In this document: positions 9,686 to 18,038 of the stretch, piece after piece
Layout of the letters: each line of letters opens with the position of its first letter
Numbering within the stretch: position 1 is the stretch's first letter
Assembly: GCA_947385085.1 (NCBI GenBank)
Contig: CANDJN010000002.1
Span: 53,760 to 117,759 of the forward strand
Direction: 5' to 3'
DNA: 64,000 nucleotides
Source of the DNA: an uncultured Erysipelotrichaceae bacterium
GTDB lineage: Bacteria > Bacillota_I > Bacilli_A > Erysipelotrichales > Erysipelotrichaceae
The notes under the pieces: generated by a model
Seen by the model: only the letters and a program-made list of their open reading frames with translations
Databases searched by the model: none
Told to the model about the DNA's origin: nothing
Translations under genes and position numbers: made by a program

Positions 9686-9768
9686 AAGTGCTATCACACA
9701 TGATAGAGCTCCCTTATGGCTGCTTCGTTCCCGACCTGACCAGATTCAGTAGATACCATTGTGATAGC
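9686..9768 (-). ncRNA. ffs: Small SRP RNA (4.5S-type)
   Basis: On the minus strand the apical domain of SRP RNA is clear: GGTCAGGTCGGGAACGAAGCAGCC is split by the conserved loop bases and closed by an outer stem GCTATCACA / TGTGATAGC (9760-9768 with 9690-9698). It lacks an Alu domain, so it is the short 4.5S-like form. A promoter with TTGTAT (9798-9803), 17 bases and TAATAT (9775-9780) would start transcription at the first stem base near 9768. A T-rich tail follows. It binds Ffh for membrane targeting. Confidence 0.9.
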
Positions 9769-9774
9769 TTTCTT

Positions 9775-9803
9775 ATATTAACATATTTCATTCAGAAATA
9801 CAA
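9775..9803 (-). promoter_or_regulatory. Promoter of SRP RNA/tadA
   Basis: The -35 TTGTAT and -10 TAATAT are separated by 17 bases, and the predicted start coincides with the first base of the SRP RNA stem. Confidence 0.65.
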
Positions 9804-9852
9804 CGTAAGCGGATAGATTTTTTTATTATTTATAATCATTATCAAGCAATCA

Positions 9853-9868
9853 TGTTTCACGTGAAACA
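9853..9868. promoter_or_regulatory. parS site (perfect)
   Basis: TGTTTCACGTGAAACA again, an exact parS palindrome, here in the intergenic region upstream of the SRP RNA gene. The gap from 9769 to 10000 holds this site, the variant at 9978 and AT-rich sequence, with no ORF that I would support. Confidence 0.93.
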
Positions 9869-9977
9869 TCCAATATATTTTTCTTTGACTTATGTCTATT
9901 ATCATGTATGCCAGATCATACTTTAAATTTTATTTATTTTATATTCATCTATTATCTTAAATAAATTATTCACACAA

Positions 9978-9993
9978 CGTTTCACGTGAAACA
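9978..9993. promoter_or_regulatory. parS site (one mismatch)
   Basis: The sequence CGTTTCACGTGAAACA differs from parS only at the first base. It lies 125 bases from the perfect site at 9853, so the two form a pair in one intergenic region. Confidence 0.8.
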
Positions 9994-10000
9994 TAGATAC

Positions 10001-10027
10001 AAAAAAAAAGTGAACACGTCACTTTTT
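10001..10027 (-). terminator. Terminator of the serS-ycxB operon
   Basis: On the minus strand AAAAAGTGA and TCACTTTTT pair around a five-base loop and are followed by a run of T. The stem includes the stop codon of the ycxB-like gene. Confidence 0.85.
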
Positions 10028-10531
10028 CTGTTTTATCTCTTTTCCTTGATTTACTCTTTCTTTTAATAACACTCTTATATTTTTCCATTCTTCCTTACAA
10101 TCTTTCTTCATAATAATAGTGAACAAATCTCTTTGATAAAGGAGAAAGGCATCTTCCGTCTCAATACATTTGTTATATTGATCCCAACTGCGAAAAATAT
10201 CACCTAATTCATTATGAAATTGTAATCCTTCATCTTGAATGGTCATATTACCATGAGCTGCCTGTTGCTCAACTAAATTTTTATATGCTACCTTTGGAAT
10301 GATAAAATCACATATGAGATTACACAAGCCACTCGCTATTACTAAAATACCGATTATGTATTCCATGCCATCAAATTCTGTTTCATATACAAACTTCATG
10401 AATACTACAAATACTAACAGGCAACAGCTGAGAATAAACGATCGCCGTAAATGAAATTTATAATGACAATGTGCACGATAAATACGCGCAAACGTGACTT
10501 TATCTATTTGATAAGATATCTTTAAATTCAT
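10019..10531 (-). CDS. YcxB-like membrane protein
   Basis: A 170-residue protein with two adjacent transmembrane segments at about residues 31-49 and 57-77, followed by a soluble domain. That domain carries the pattern MTIQDEGLQFHNELGD...W.QYNKCIETEDAFLLYQ.., which I recognise as the YcxB-like C-terminal domain. The function of the family is unknown. Its ATG overlaps the serS stop codon (ATGA), so it is coupled to serS and should be under the same T-box control, which is unexpected for a protein with no known link to serine. Confidence 0.7.
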   Translation of the reverse strand: MNLKISYQIDKVTFARIYRAHCHYKFHLRRSFILSCCLLVFVVFMKFVYETEFDGMEYIIGILVIASGLCNLICDFIIPKVAYKNLVEQQAAHGNMTIQDEGLQFHNELGDIFRSWDQYNKCIETEDAFLLYQRDLFTIIMKKDCKEEWKNIRVLLKERVNQGKEIKQKK

Positions 10532-11814
10532 TTCTTAACTTCCAGCTTTTTCTTGCCACCCATATAACCCTGTAATACATCCGGAATATTAACACTGCCA
10601 TCCGAATTTAAATTATTTTCTAAAAAGGCAATTAACATACGCGGCGGCGCTACGACCGTATTATTCAACGTATGCGCAAAATACTTGCCGTTTTCTCCGT
10701 TTACTCTTATTTTCAATCTTCGTGCCTGCGCATCAGTCAAATTAGAACAGCTTCCTACTTCAAAATATTTCTTTTGACGTGGACTCCATGCCTCTACATC
10801 CACTGACTTAGTTTTTAAATCTGCTAAATCACCGCTACAACATTCCAGAGTACGCACCGGAATATCAAGACTGCGGAAGAAATCCACCGTATTATGATAT
10901 AGCTTTTCAAACCACATTGCACTTTCTTCCGGCTTACAAACTACAATCATTTCCTGCTTTTCAAATTGATGAATTCGATATACCCCGCGTTCTTCAATGC
11001 CATGCGCACCCTTTTCCTTACGGAAACATGGAGAATAACTAGTATAAGTATAAGGCAGCTTCTTTTCATCCAATATCGTATCAATAAACTTACCGATCAT
11101 GGAATGCTCACTGGTACCGATCAGAAATAAATCCTCACCTTCAATTTTATACATCATGCTATCCATTTCCGCAAAGCTCATAACACCGCTGACGACATTA
11201 CTGCGGATCATGAATGGCGGAACGACATAGGTAAATCCTCGATCAATCATAAAATCACGTGCATAGGTGATAATGGCAGAATGAAGCCGTGCGATATCCC
11301 CCATCAAATAATAGAAACCATTACCGGCTACCTTTCTGGCGCTATCCAAATCAATGCCATCAAAATGCTCCATGATTTCAGTATGATAAGGAATTTCAAA
11401 ATCAGGTACTACCGGTTCGCCATAACGCTCTACTTCCACATTTTGAGAATCATCCTTGCCGATCGGCACTGAAGGATCAATCATATTGGGAATGATCATC
11501 ATAATTTTTTCAATTTTATTAGCTACTTCTGCTTCCTTTTCTTCCACTTGTTTCATTTCCAATGCCATGGAAGAAACCTTTTGCTTCAACTGCTCAGCCG
11601 CTTCACGGTTTCCTTCCTTCATCAATCCACCGATTTGTTTGCTTAATGAATTGCGCTGAGAACGCAGATCATCACCGTGCTGCTTTAAGGCACGATTTTC
11701 TTTATCCAAGGCGATGACCTCATCTACCAGCGGTAGCTTACTATCCTGAAACTTCTTACGAATATTCTCTTTTACTTCTTCGCTATTCTCTCTTAAAAAT
11801 TTCATATCCAACAT
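10528..11814 (-). CDS. serS: Seryl-tRNA synthetase, archaeal/eukaryal-like
   Basis: A 428-residue class II synthetase that charges tRNA-Ser. The N-terminal helical tRNA-binding arm spans about residues 1-110. Motif 2 is SPCFRKEKGAHG...RIHQFEKQE, and further on come SCSNLTDAQARRLKIRV and motif 3 NNTVVAPPRMLIAFLENN. Typical bacterial enzymes have SSCSNF.DFQARRA and NGSGLA.GR; the present wording (GAHG before VHQFEK-type, CSN.TD.QARRL.IR, CSGDL, D.EAW.P) is closer to archaeal and eukaryotic SerRS. The start ATG 11814 follows GGAGG. Expression is controlled by the T-box leader upstream. It is followed by a coupled ycxB-like gene. Confidence 0.93.
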   Translation of the reverse strand: MLDMKFLRENSEEVKENIRKKFQDSKLPLVDEVIALDKENRALKQHGDDLRSQRNSLSKQIGGLMKEGNREAAEQLKQKVSSMALEMKQVEEKEAEVANKIEKIMMIIPNMIDPSVPIGKDDSQNVEVERYGEPVVPDFEIPYHTEIMEHFDGIDLDSARKVAGNGFYYLMGDIARLHSAIITYARDFMIDRGFTYVVPPFMIRSNVVSGVMSFAEMDSMMYKIEGEDLFLIGTSEHSMIGKFIDTILDEKKLPYTYTSYSPCFRKEKGAHGIEERGVYRIHQFEKQEMIVVCKPEESAMWFEKLYHNTVDFFRSLDIPVRTLECCSGDLADLKTKSVDVEAWSPRQKKYFEVGSCSNLTDAQARRLKIRVNGENGKYFAHTLNNTVVAPPRMLIAFLENNLNSDGSVNIPDVLQGYMGGKKKLEVKK

Positions 11815-11821
11815 AATATTA

Positions 11822-12053
11822 CCTCCTTATTCATAAAAAAAGCATTGCCCCTAAAGGGACGAATGCTTCGTGTTGCCACCCTTCTTTATCAATGCTTCCA
11901 TTGACCTCATTCATGCGATAACGGCGCGACCGTAGCCGACTACTTTATTCACCGACTCACTCCAAGGCGGATTTCCAAAATGGATAACCACAGCTTACAC
12001 CAACCGCTGTTTCTCTACCTCTTATCCGCTTTGGTACTATTCCTTATCTACGT
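11822..12053 (-). promoter_or_regulatory. T-box riboswitch leader of serS
   Basis: Read on the minus strand from a start near 12053. The core T-box AGGGTGGCAACACG lies at 11869-11882, with the bulge UGGC whose last base can pair with the G73 discriminator of tRNA-Ser. The terminator arms AAGCATT and AATGCTT, followed by T7, lie at 11833-11866. A possible specifier TCC (Ser) is at 11969-11971 in the 3' side of stem I, but I did not fold the stem and this is tentative. Uncharged tRNA-Ser would stabilise the antiterminator and raise serS expression. Confidence 0.88.
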
Positions 12054-12060
12054 TTTCAAA

Positions 12061-12089
12061 ATTATATTATACTTCCGCTTTTGTGTCAA
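12061..12089 (-). promoter_or_regulatory. Consensus promoter of serS leader
   Basis: TTGACA (12084-12089), 17 bases, TATAAT (12061-12066): a perfect sigma-A promoter on the minus strand just downstream of the gyrA stop codon. It makes serS independent of gyrA transcription. Confidence 0.9.
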
Positions 12090-12095
12090 CAGCGC

Positions 12096-14591
12096 TTACA
12101 CTTTTACACTTGATTCCGATGCATTTCCGGTATTATCATCGCTCTTATTTTCATCATCATTGGATGATTCCTGCGCTGTCACAATCGCAACCTTTGCTAC
12201 ACCGGTATCCTCACTGACATGGATCAGCTTCACCCCCTGTGTGTTGCGTCCATACACACCGACATGATCTACAGCAATGCGAATAATAATTCCATCACTT
12301 GTCATAATCATCACATCTTCATCACCGTGAACAGCCCGAACCGCAACCAAAGAACCGGTCTTTTCAGTGACATTGATTGTCTTAACACCCTTGGTTCCAC
12401 GTTTGGTTAAACGATAATCACCAATCAGACTGCGCTTTCCATAGCCTTTTTCACTTACTGATAACAATTCGCTGCCTTCATTTGAAGTCGCAACGCCTAC
12501 CACAATGGAACCATCGGTATTAAAGCCCTTGACACCGCTAGCACTGCGTCCCATCGGACGGACATCTTCTTCATGGAAACGAACGGCTTTTCCATTAGAG
12601 CCCGCAATAATGATTTCATCATTGCCGCTGGTTGGTTTCACACCTACCAATTCATCATCATCACGCAAAGTAATCGCTATTTTACCATTTTGACGAATGG
12701 ATTCAAATTCAGTGATCGCGACGCGCTTAACAACACCGTTCTTTGTCACAAAGAACAAATACTTCGCATCGCTTTCCCGCTCTACCGGTACCAGTGCTTC
12801 AATTCTTTCATTTTTATCTAAATTTAATAAGTTTACCACCGGCAATCCCTTTGCGGTACGAGAAGCATTGGGAATATGGAAGCCCTTCATTCGATAAACC
12901 TTGCCAAAATTACTGAATAACAACAAATGATCATGCGTTGACATTGTAATCATCAATTCGATGATATCATCCTCATTCATCGTCATACCCTTAACACCGC
13001 GGCCACCGCGATTCTGCGTCCGGTATGTATCACTTGCGATACGCTTGATATAGCCGTTGGTAGTCATCGTAATTACAACATCCTCTTGCGGGATTAAATC
13101 CTCATCCTGCATATCAATTTCCGCATCGCTGATTTCCGTGCGGCGCTCATCACCATAACGTTCCTTCACTTCATTCAATTCACTGCGAATGATGTCCAGC
13201 ACCCTGGAATGATTTGCCAAAATATCACGCAGATCCGCGATCAGCTCCATCAATTCCTGATACTCCTTTTCAATCTTATCTCGCTCTAAGCCGGTTAACC
13301 GCTTCAAGCGCATATCCAAAATCGCATTGGCTTGAATTTCACTCAGTTCAAAGCTTTCCATTAAGGTAGTTCGCGCAATCGCATCGGTTTCACTGCTGCG
13401 GATAATATGAATAATTTCATCAATGTGATCTAAAGCAATTCGCAATCCCTCTAAAATATGAGCGCGATCCTCGGCCTTTTTTAAATCATACTTTGTGCGC
13501 CTTACGGTCACATCTATCTGATGATCGACATAATACTGTAAGACCTCTTTCAAATTCATCAGTTTTGGTGCGCCGTTGTGCAGTGCCAACATATTTACGC
13601 CAAAGCTTGTCTGTAACGCCGTAGTTCGATACAACTGATTCAAAACGACATCACTCTGTACATCCTTGCGCAGTTCTACGACAATACGCACACCGTCACG
13701 ATTACTCTCATCATTCAAATACGTAATGCCGTCAATGACCTTATCCCGAACCAAATCCGCAATCTTAGAAATCAAATTGGCTTTATTGACCTGATAGGGA
13801 ATTTCATAAAATACGATCCGCGTCTTACCGTTATCCATTTCCTCCAGCTTATGCTTAGCACGCATAATAATCGCACCGCGACCTGTTTCATATGCCTGCT
13901 TGATGCCTGCCCGTCCTAAAATCAGTGCGCCGGTAGGAAAGTCGGGTCCTGTTATATAATTATCCATCAATTCAATAATTGTAATATCCGGATCATCCAT
14001 TACAGCCAGTACCGCATTGATGGTTTCAGTTAAATTATGCGGAGGAATATTGGTTGCCATACCAACCGCAATACCCACAGCGCCGTTAACTAATAAATTG
14101 GGAAAACGTGCCGGCAAAACGCTTGGCTCGGTTTCTTCATTATCATAGTTTGGATCAAAATCAACCGTATCCTTGTTAATATCCTTCATCATCTCCATGG
14201 CAATTTTGGACATTCTGGCTTCGGTATAACGCATCGCTGCGGCTCCATCTCCATCCATCGAACCAAAATTACCATGACCTTGAACCAATTCATATCGATA
14301 AGAGAAATCCTGTGCCATGCGCACCATCGCATCATAAACCGCTGTATCACCATGCGGATGATACTTACCGATAACCTCACCGACGATACGTGCTGATTTC
14401 TTGAACGGCTTGCTGGCGACGATTCCCATATCATTCATCGCATATAAAATACGACGATGAACCGGCTTTAAACCATCACGCACATCCGGCAAGGCACGCT
14501 GAACAATGACGGACATTGAATAGTCAAGAAACGATTCACGCATTGTTTTGGATATATCGACAATTTCTAAACGTTCTTCATCTTGATACAT
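12096..14591 (-). CDS. gyrA: DNA gyrase subunit A
   Basis: An 831-residue gyrase A subunit, the DNA-cleaving half of the supercoiling enzyme. The catalytic tyrosine is Y122 in AAMRYTEARM. The quinolone-determining region is HPHGDTAVYD, with Thr at position 83 where E. coli has Ser, and Asp at 87. The GyrA box QNRGGRGVKG is present at about 518-527 and six C-terminal beta-pinwheel repeats follow. The tail is acidic and Ser/Asn-rich. It lies 15 bases after gyrB in the same operon. Confidence 0.97.
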   Translation of the reverse strand: MYQDEERLEIVDISKTMRESFLDYSMSVIVQRALPDVRDGLKPVHRRILYAMNDMGIVASKPFKKSARIVGEVIGKYHPHGDTAVYDAMVRMAQDFSYRYELVQGHGNFGSMDGDGAAAMRYTEARMSKIAMEMMKDINKDTVDFDPNYDNEETEPSVLPARFPNLLVNGAVGIAVGMATNIPPHNLTETINAVLAVMDDPDITIIELMDNYITGPDFPTGALILGRAGIKQAYETGRGAIIMRAKHKLEEMDNGKTRIVFYEIPYQVNKANLISKIADLVRDKVIDGITYLNDESNRDGVRIVVELRKDVQSDVVLNQLYRTTALQTSFGVNMLALHNGAPKLMNLKEVLQYYVDHQIDVTVRRTKYDLKKAEDRAHILEGLRIALDHIDEIIHIIRSSETDAIARTTLMESFELSEIQANAILDMRLKRLTGLERDKIEKEYQELMELIADLRDILANHSRVLDIIRSELNEVKERYGDERRTEISDAEIDMQDEDLIPQEDVVITMTTNGYIKRIASDTYRTQNRGGRGVKGMTMNEDDIIELMITMSTHDHLLLFSNFGKVYRMKGFHIPNASRTAKGLPVVNLLNLDKNERIEALVPVERESDAKYLFFVTKNGVVKRVAITEFESIRQNGKIAITLRDDDELVGVKPTSGNDEIIIAGSNGKAVRFHEEDVRPMGRSASGVKGFNTDGSIVVGVATSNEGSELLSVSEKGYGKRSLIGDYRLTKRGTKGVKTINVTEKTGSLVAVRAVHGDEDVMIMTSDGIIIRIAVDHVGVYGRNTQGVKLIHVSEDTGVAKVAIVTAQESSNDDENKSDDNTGNASESSVKV

Positions 14592-14606
14592 ATTTCAACC
14601 TCCTCA

Positions 14607-16562
14607 TTAAATATCCAGTTTTGCATATATCGCATTATCCTGAATAAAATTACGTCTTGGCTCAACTTCCTCTCCCATTAACATTTCAAATACCGCATCC
14701 GCATCCATCGCATCCTCGATTGTGACTTGTTTCATCATTCGCACCGAAGGATCCATTGTTGTTTCCCACAACTGTTCCGGATTCATTTCACCTAAACCTT
14801 TGTAACGCTGAATATTGATATTTGAACTGTCACCGTATTCCTTCAACACTTCATCGCGTTCTTCTTCACGATAGACATACGTCACCTTATTGCCCTTTGC
14901 GATTTTAAACAAAGGCGGCTGCGCGATATAAACATAACCGCCTTCAATCACCTCGCGCAAGAAGCGATAGAAGAACGTCAATAACAGCGTACAGATATGA
15001 GCGCCGTCGACATCGGCATCGGTCATAATGATGATCTTATGATAGCGCAGCTTGGAAATATCCATTTCCTCACCGATTCCGCATCCAAATGCCGTGATCA
15101 TCGAACGAATCTCCGCATTTTCAAAAATGCGCTGTAACCGTGCCTTTTCCACATTCAAGATTTTACCGCGCAATGGCAAAATCGCCTGATACTTGGAATT
15201 GCGGCCCATCTTGGCAGAACCGCCGGCAGAATCACCCTCGACAATATAAATTTCACATTCACTGGCATCCTTTGATGAACAATCTGCGAGCTTACCCGGC
15301 AAAGAAGTAATTTCCAATGCATTCTTTCTTCTAGTCAATTCACGGGCTTTTTTAGCAGCCAAACGCGCCTTGGATGCTAAAATAGCTTTATCCACAATTG
15401 CCTTGGCAGTATCGGGATTTTCCAAAAAGAATCGTTCCAGCTGCGTGCCGAGAATGGTCGATATAATTTTGCGTACCTCGCTGTTGCCCAGCTTGGTCTT
15501 TGTCTGTCCTTCATATTGAGGATCGGGATGCTTTACAGAGATGATGGCTGTTAAACCCTCGCGCACATCGTCACCGGCTAACGTTTCATCCTTTTTAATT
15601 GCGCCGCTCTCACGGGCATAAGCATTGATAATACGCGTCAACGCCATACGGAAGCCATCCTCATGAGTTCCACCCTCCTGCGTATTGATATTATTACAGA
15701 AAGAGTAAATATTAGGCATAAATCCATCATTATACTGCATTGCTATTTCTGCCAGAATACCATTTTCAATTCCTTCCACATAAACGACTTCTTCATGAAT
15801 CAGCGTTTTATTTTGATTCAAATACGTCACATATTCTTTAATACCACCCTCATACTTATATTCCTCGCGCCGTTCGCTTTCACCGCGTTCATCAACCAAT
15901 ACAAGACGGATATTGCGATTCAAAAAAGCCAGCTGACGAATTCGCGAATTCAATGTATCAAAATCATATTCCTGCGTTTCCTGAAAAATAGCGGCATCGG
16001 CTTTAAAACGCACGATCGAACCATGCTTATCCGTATCACCGATTACCTTTAACGCTTCTACCGGTTTACCGCCGTTTTCAAAGCGCATGATATATTCCTT
16101 GCCATCCTGATGGACATTAACTTCCAGCCACGTTGACAACGCATTAACGACGCTGGCGCCGACACCATGTAAACCACCGGATACCTTATAGGCACCACCG
16201 CCAAATTTACCGCCGGCATGTAATACGGTAAAAATTGTTTCTACGGTAGAAACACCGGTTTTTTTATGAATGCCGACCGGCATACCGCGGCCATTATCCT
16301 CAACGCGAATAACATTACCTTTTTCAATTGTCACAATAATATCACTCGCAAAACCGGCCAACGCCTCATCAATCGAATTATCGACAATTTCCCAAACGAG
16401 ATGATGAAGTCCCCTACCGCTGGTAGAACCAATATACATACCGGGACGCTTACGAACTGCTTCCAAGCCTTCCAAAACCTGAATATCATCAGCGGTATAA
16501 GAATGATCGACTTTTTCTAATTCCGCTTCCTGTTCATTGCGATATTCTCTGATTTCATCCAT
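14607..16562 (-). CDS. gyrB: DNA gyrase subunit B
   Basis: A 651-residue gyrase ATPase subunit. The GHKL ATPase motifs are IVDNSIDEALAG and the VEDNGRGMPVG segment, followed by GGLHGVGASVVNAL. The Toprim motifs EGDSAGGSAK and MTDADVDGAHI, and the late QRYKGLGEM, are all present. It starts at ATG 16562 after GGAGG and lies 13 bases from recF, in the dnaA-dnaN-rlbA-recF-gyrB-gyrA order of many Firmicutes. Confidence 0.97.
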   Translation of the reverse strand: MDEIREYRNEQEAELEKVDHSYTADDIQVLEGLEAVRKRPGMYIGSTSGRGLHHLVWEIVDNSIDEALAGFASDIIVTIEKGNVIRVEDNGRGMPVGIHKKTGVSTVETIFTVLHAGGKFGGGAYKVSGGLHGVGASVVNALSTWLEVNVHQDGKEYIMRFENGGKPVEALKVIGDTDKHGSIVRFKADAAIFQETQEYDFDTLNSRIRQLAFLNRNIRLVLVDERGESERREEYKYEGGIKEYVTYLNQNKTLIHEEVVYVEGIENGILAEIAMQYNDGFMPNIYSFCNNINTQEGGTHEDGFRMALTRIINAYARESGAIKKDETLAGDDVREGLTAIISVKHPDPQYEGQTKTKLGNSEVRKIISTILGTQLERFFLENPDTAKAIVDKAILASKARLAAKKARELTRRKNALEITSLPGKLADCSSKDASECEIYIVEGDSAGGSAKMGRNSKYQAILPLRGKILNVEKARLQRIFENAEIRSMITAFGCGIGEEMDISKLRYHKIIIMTDADVDGAHICTLLLTFFYRFLREVIEGGYVYIAQPPLFKIAKGNKVTYVYREEERDEVLKEYGDSSNINIQRYKGLGEMNPEQLWETTMDPSVRMMKQVTIEDAMDADAVFEMLMGEEVEPRRNFIQDNAIYAKLDI

Positions 16563-16575
16563 ACTTCATCCTCCT

Positions 16576-17676
16576 TTATTCTATTTTTTTAATATTGCCG
16601 CTTTCCACCTGCCAGATATGATACGTTCTTTGATCTGATAAGGGAATTTCCTTTAAATCCGTAGTCGTTATCAATGTCTGTACTTCCTTTGGCAATTCCT
16701 GTAATAACATCTGTTTGCGATGCTCATCCAGCTCTGAAAATACATCATCTAGCAGTAATATAGGATATTCGTGAGTTAATTGATAAATCATCTTTACTAA
16801 TCCTACCTTCATCGCCAACAGTACACTGCGCTTTTGTCCCTGCGAAGCATAGGAGCTTACATTGCGATCGTTAATCATAAAGGCAAAATCCTCTTTATGA
16901 ATTCCTACAGTTGTTTGACGATATAAGCAATCGCGCTCCTTGTTCTTCTCAAACTTTTTCATCAGTTGATCCTTCAGCTCGCCTTCCGCCTCACTGTAAG
17001 GAACACAACACAGATAATCAAAGCGCAGCTTTGTATGATCCTGAGTGAGCCGTTCATAAAACGATTGACAGTTTTTTAACAGATCTTCGAGAAAATGTTG
17101 ACGCTGCTTGATGATGATCACCTGTTGTTCCATCAACCGTTCACTTAACACATCCAAATACGTCATATCAATGTGCTCCTGCTTTAAACAGGCATTGCGT
17201 TCCTTTAACAGCCTTCCGGCTTCATTTAAGACGCGTGTGTACGATTTTGACAGCTTAGACAATTCCATATCAATAAATCTTCTTCTGGCTCGTGGAGATG
17301 CCTGAAACAGCGCCATATCATCGGGACAAAATAAAATCGCGTTCAACTCACCGATAAAATCACTGACGCGCTTGATGGATGTCTGATACAAAAACAAATT
17401 TTTTCCCTGAGGACTCAAGGCAATCCGCAGATCGATATTTCGCGACTGTTTTTGGATTCTTCCTTTTAACACCGCCAGCTCCTGTGATTCCATAATCAAA
17501 TCATGATCATCACCGGTGCGATGTGAACGTGTTGTGGATAGAAAATAAATGGCTTCCAGTAAATTCGTTTTACCCTGCGCATTGATTCCGGTAATCAAAT
17601 GAATTCCATGATCCAATTCCATTTGGGCATTTTGATAATTGCGAAAATTACGCAATGTCAATGAAGTAAGAATCAT
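16576..17676 (-). CDS. recF: DNA replication and repair protein RecF
   Basis: A 366-residue SMC-like ATPase that loads RecA at single-strand gaps with RecO and RecR. Walker A GINAQGKTN is at residues 30-38, the signature S..GQKRSVLLAMK at about 275, and Walker B ILLLDDVFSELD at about 300. Its start overlaps the stop codon of rlbA by four bases. Confidence 0.96.
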   Translation of the reverse strand: MILTSLTLRNFRNYQNAQMELDHGIHLITGINAQGKTNLLEAIYFLSTTRSHRTGDDHDLIMESQELAVLKGRIQKQSRNIDLRIALSPQGKNLFLYQTSIKRVSDFIGELNAILFCPDDMALFQASPRARRRFIDMELSKLSKSYTRVLNEAGRLLKERNACLKQEHIDMTYLDVLSERLMEQQVIIIKQRQHFLEDLLKNCQSFYERLTQDHTKLRFDYLCCVPYSEAEGELKDQLMKKFEKNKERDCLYRQTTVGIHKEDFAFMINDRNVSSYASQGQKRSVLLAMKVGLVKMIYQLTHEYPILLLDDVFSELDEHRKQMLLQELPKEVQTLITTTDLKEIPLSDQRTYHIWQVESGNIKKIE

Positions 17677-17876
17677 ATAAGATGAAAGCTCTTACCGTCA
17701 ATTACGACCTCATCATTCACCCGTAGCTTTCGACCGCGACGATTTTCAATCTCGCCGTTTACGATAATATGGTATTTCTTTACCGCAAATTTTGCTTCAC
17801 CACCGGTAGAAACAAAGTTCGTAAGCTTTAAAAATTGTCCTAACGTTATGAAATCACCGTTTACCTTTATATCCAT
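17673..17876 (-). CDS. rlbA: S4-domain RNA-binding protein RlbA (YaaA)
   Basis: A short S4-domain protein (67 residues) found between dnaN and recF throughout Firmicutes. The pattern I.LGQFLKL, GGEAKF.VKK..I.VNGE.E.RRGRKLR, then DEVVIDG is typical. It is an RNA-binding protein thought to act in ribosome assembly. I choose ATG 17876 after AGAGGG rather than the TTG one codon upstream. It is coupled to recF by overlap. Confidence 0.9.
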   Translation of the reverse strand: MDIKVNGDFITLGQFLKLTNFVSTGGEAKFAVKKYHIIVNGEIENRRGRKLRVNDEVVIDGKSFHLI

Positions 17877-18038
17877 CAAAAGCCCTCTTTCACGCCTATT
17901 TATTATACCATAAAAATGCTTTATTTTGGGGTATTTCTGCCATTTTTTAGACTTTTTTTCATTTCTTTCATTGCTTATTTTATCGCTGAAATCATATCTT
18001 TTTCGCTATAATCCGATAAAAAAAATGGGCAATGCCCA

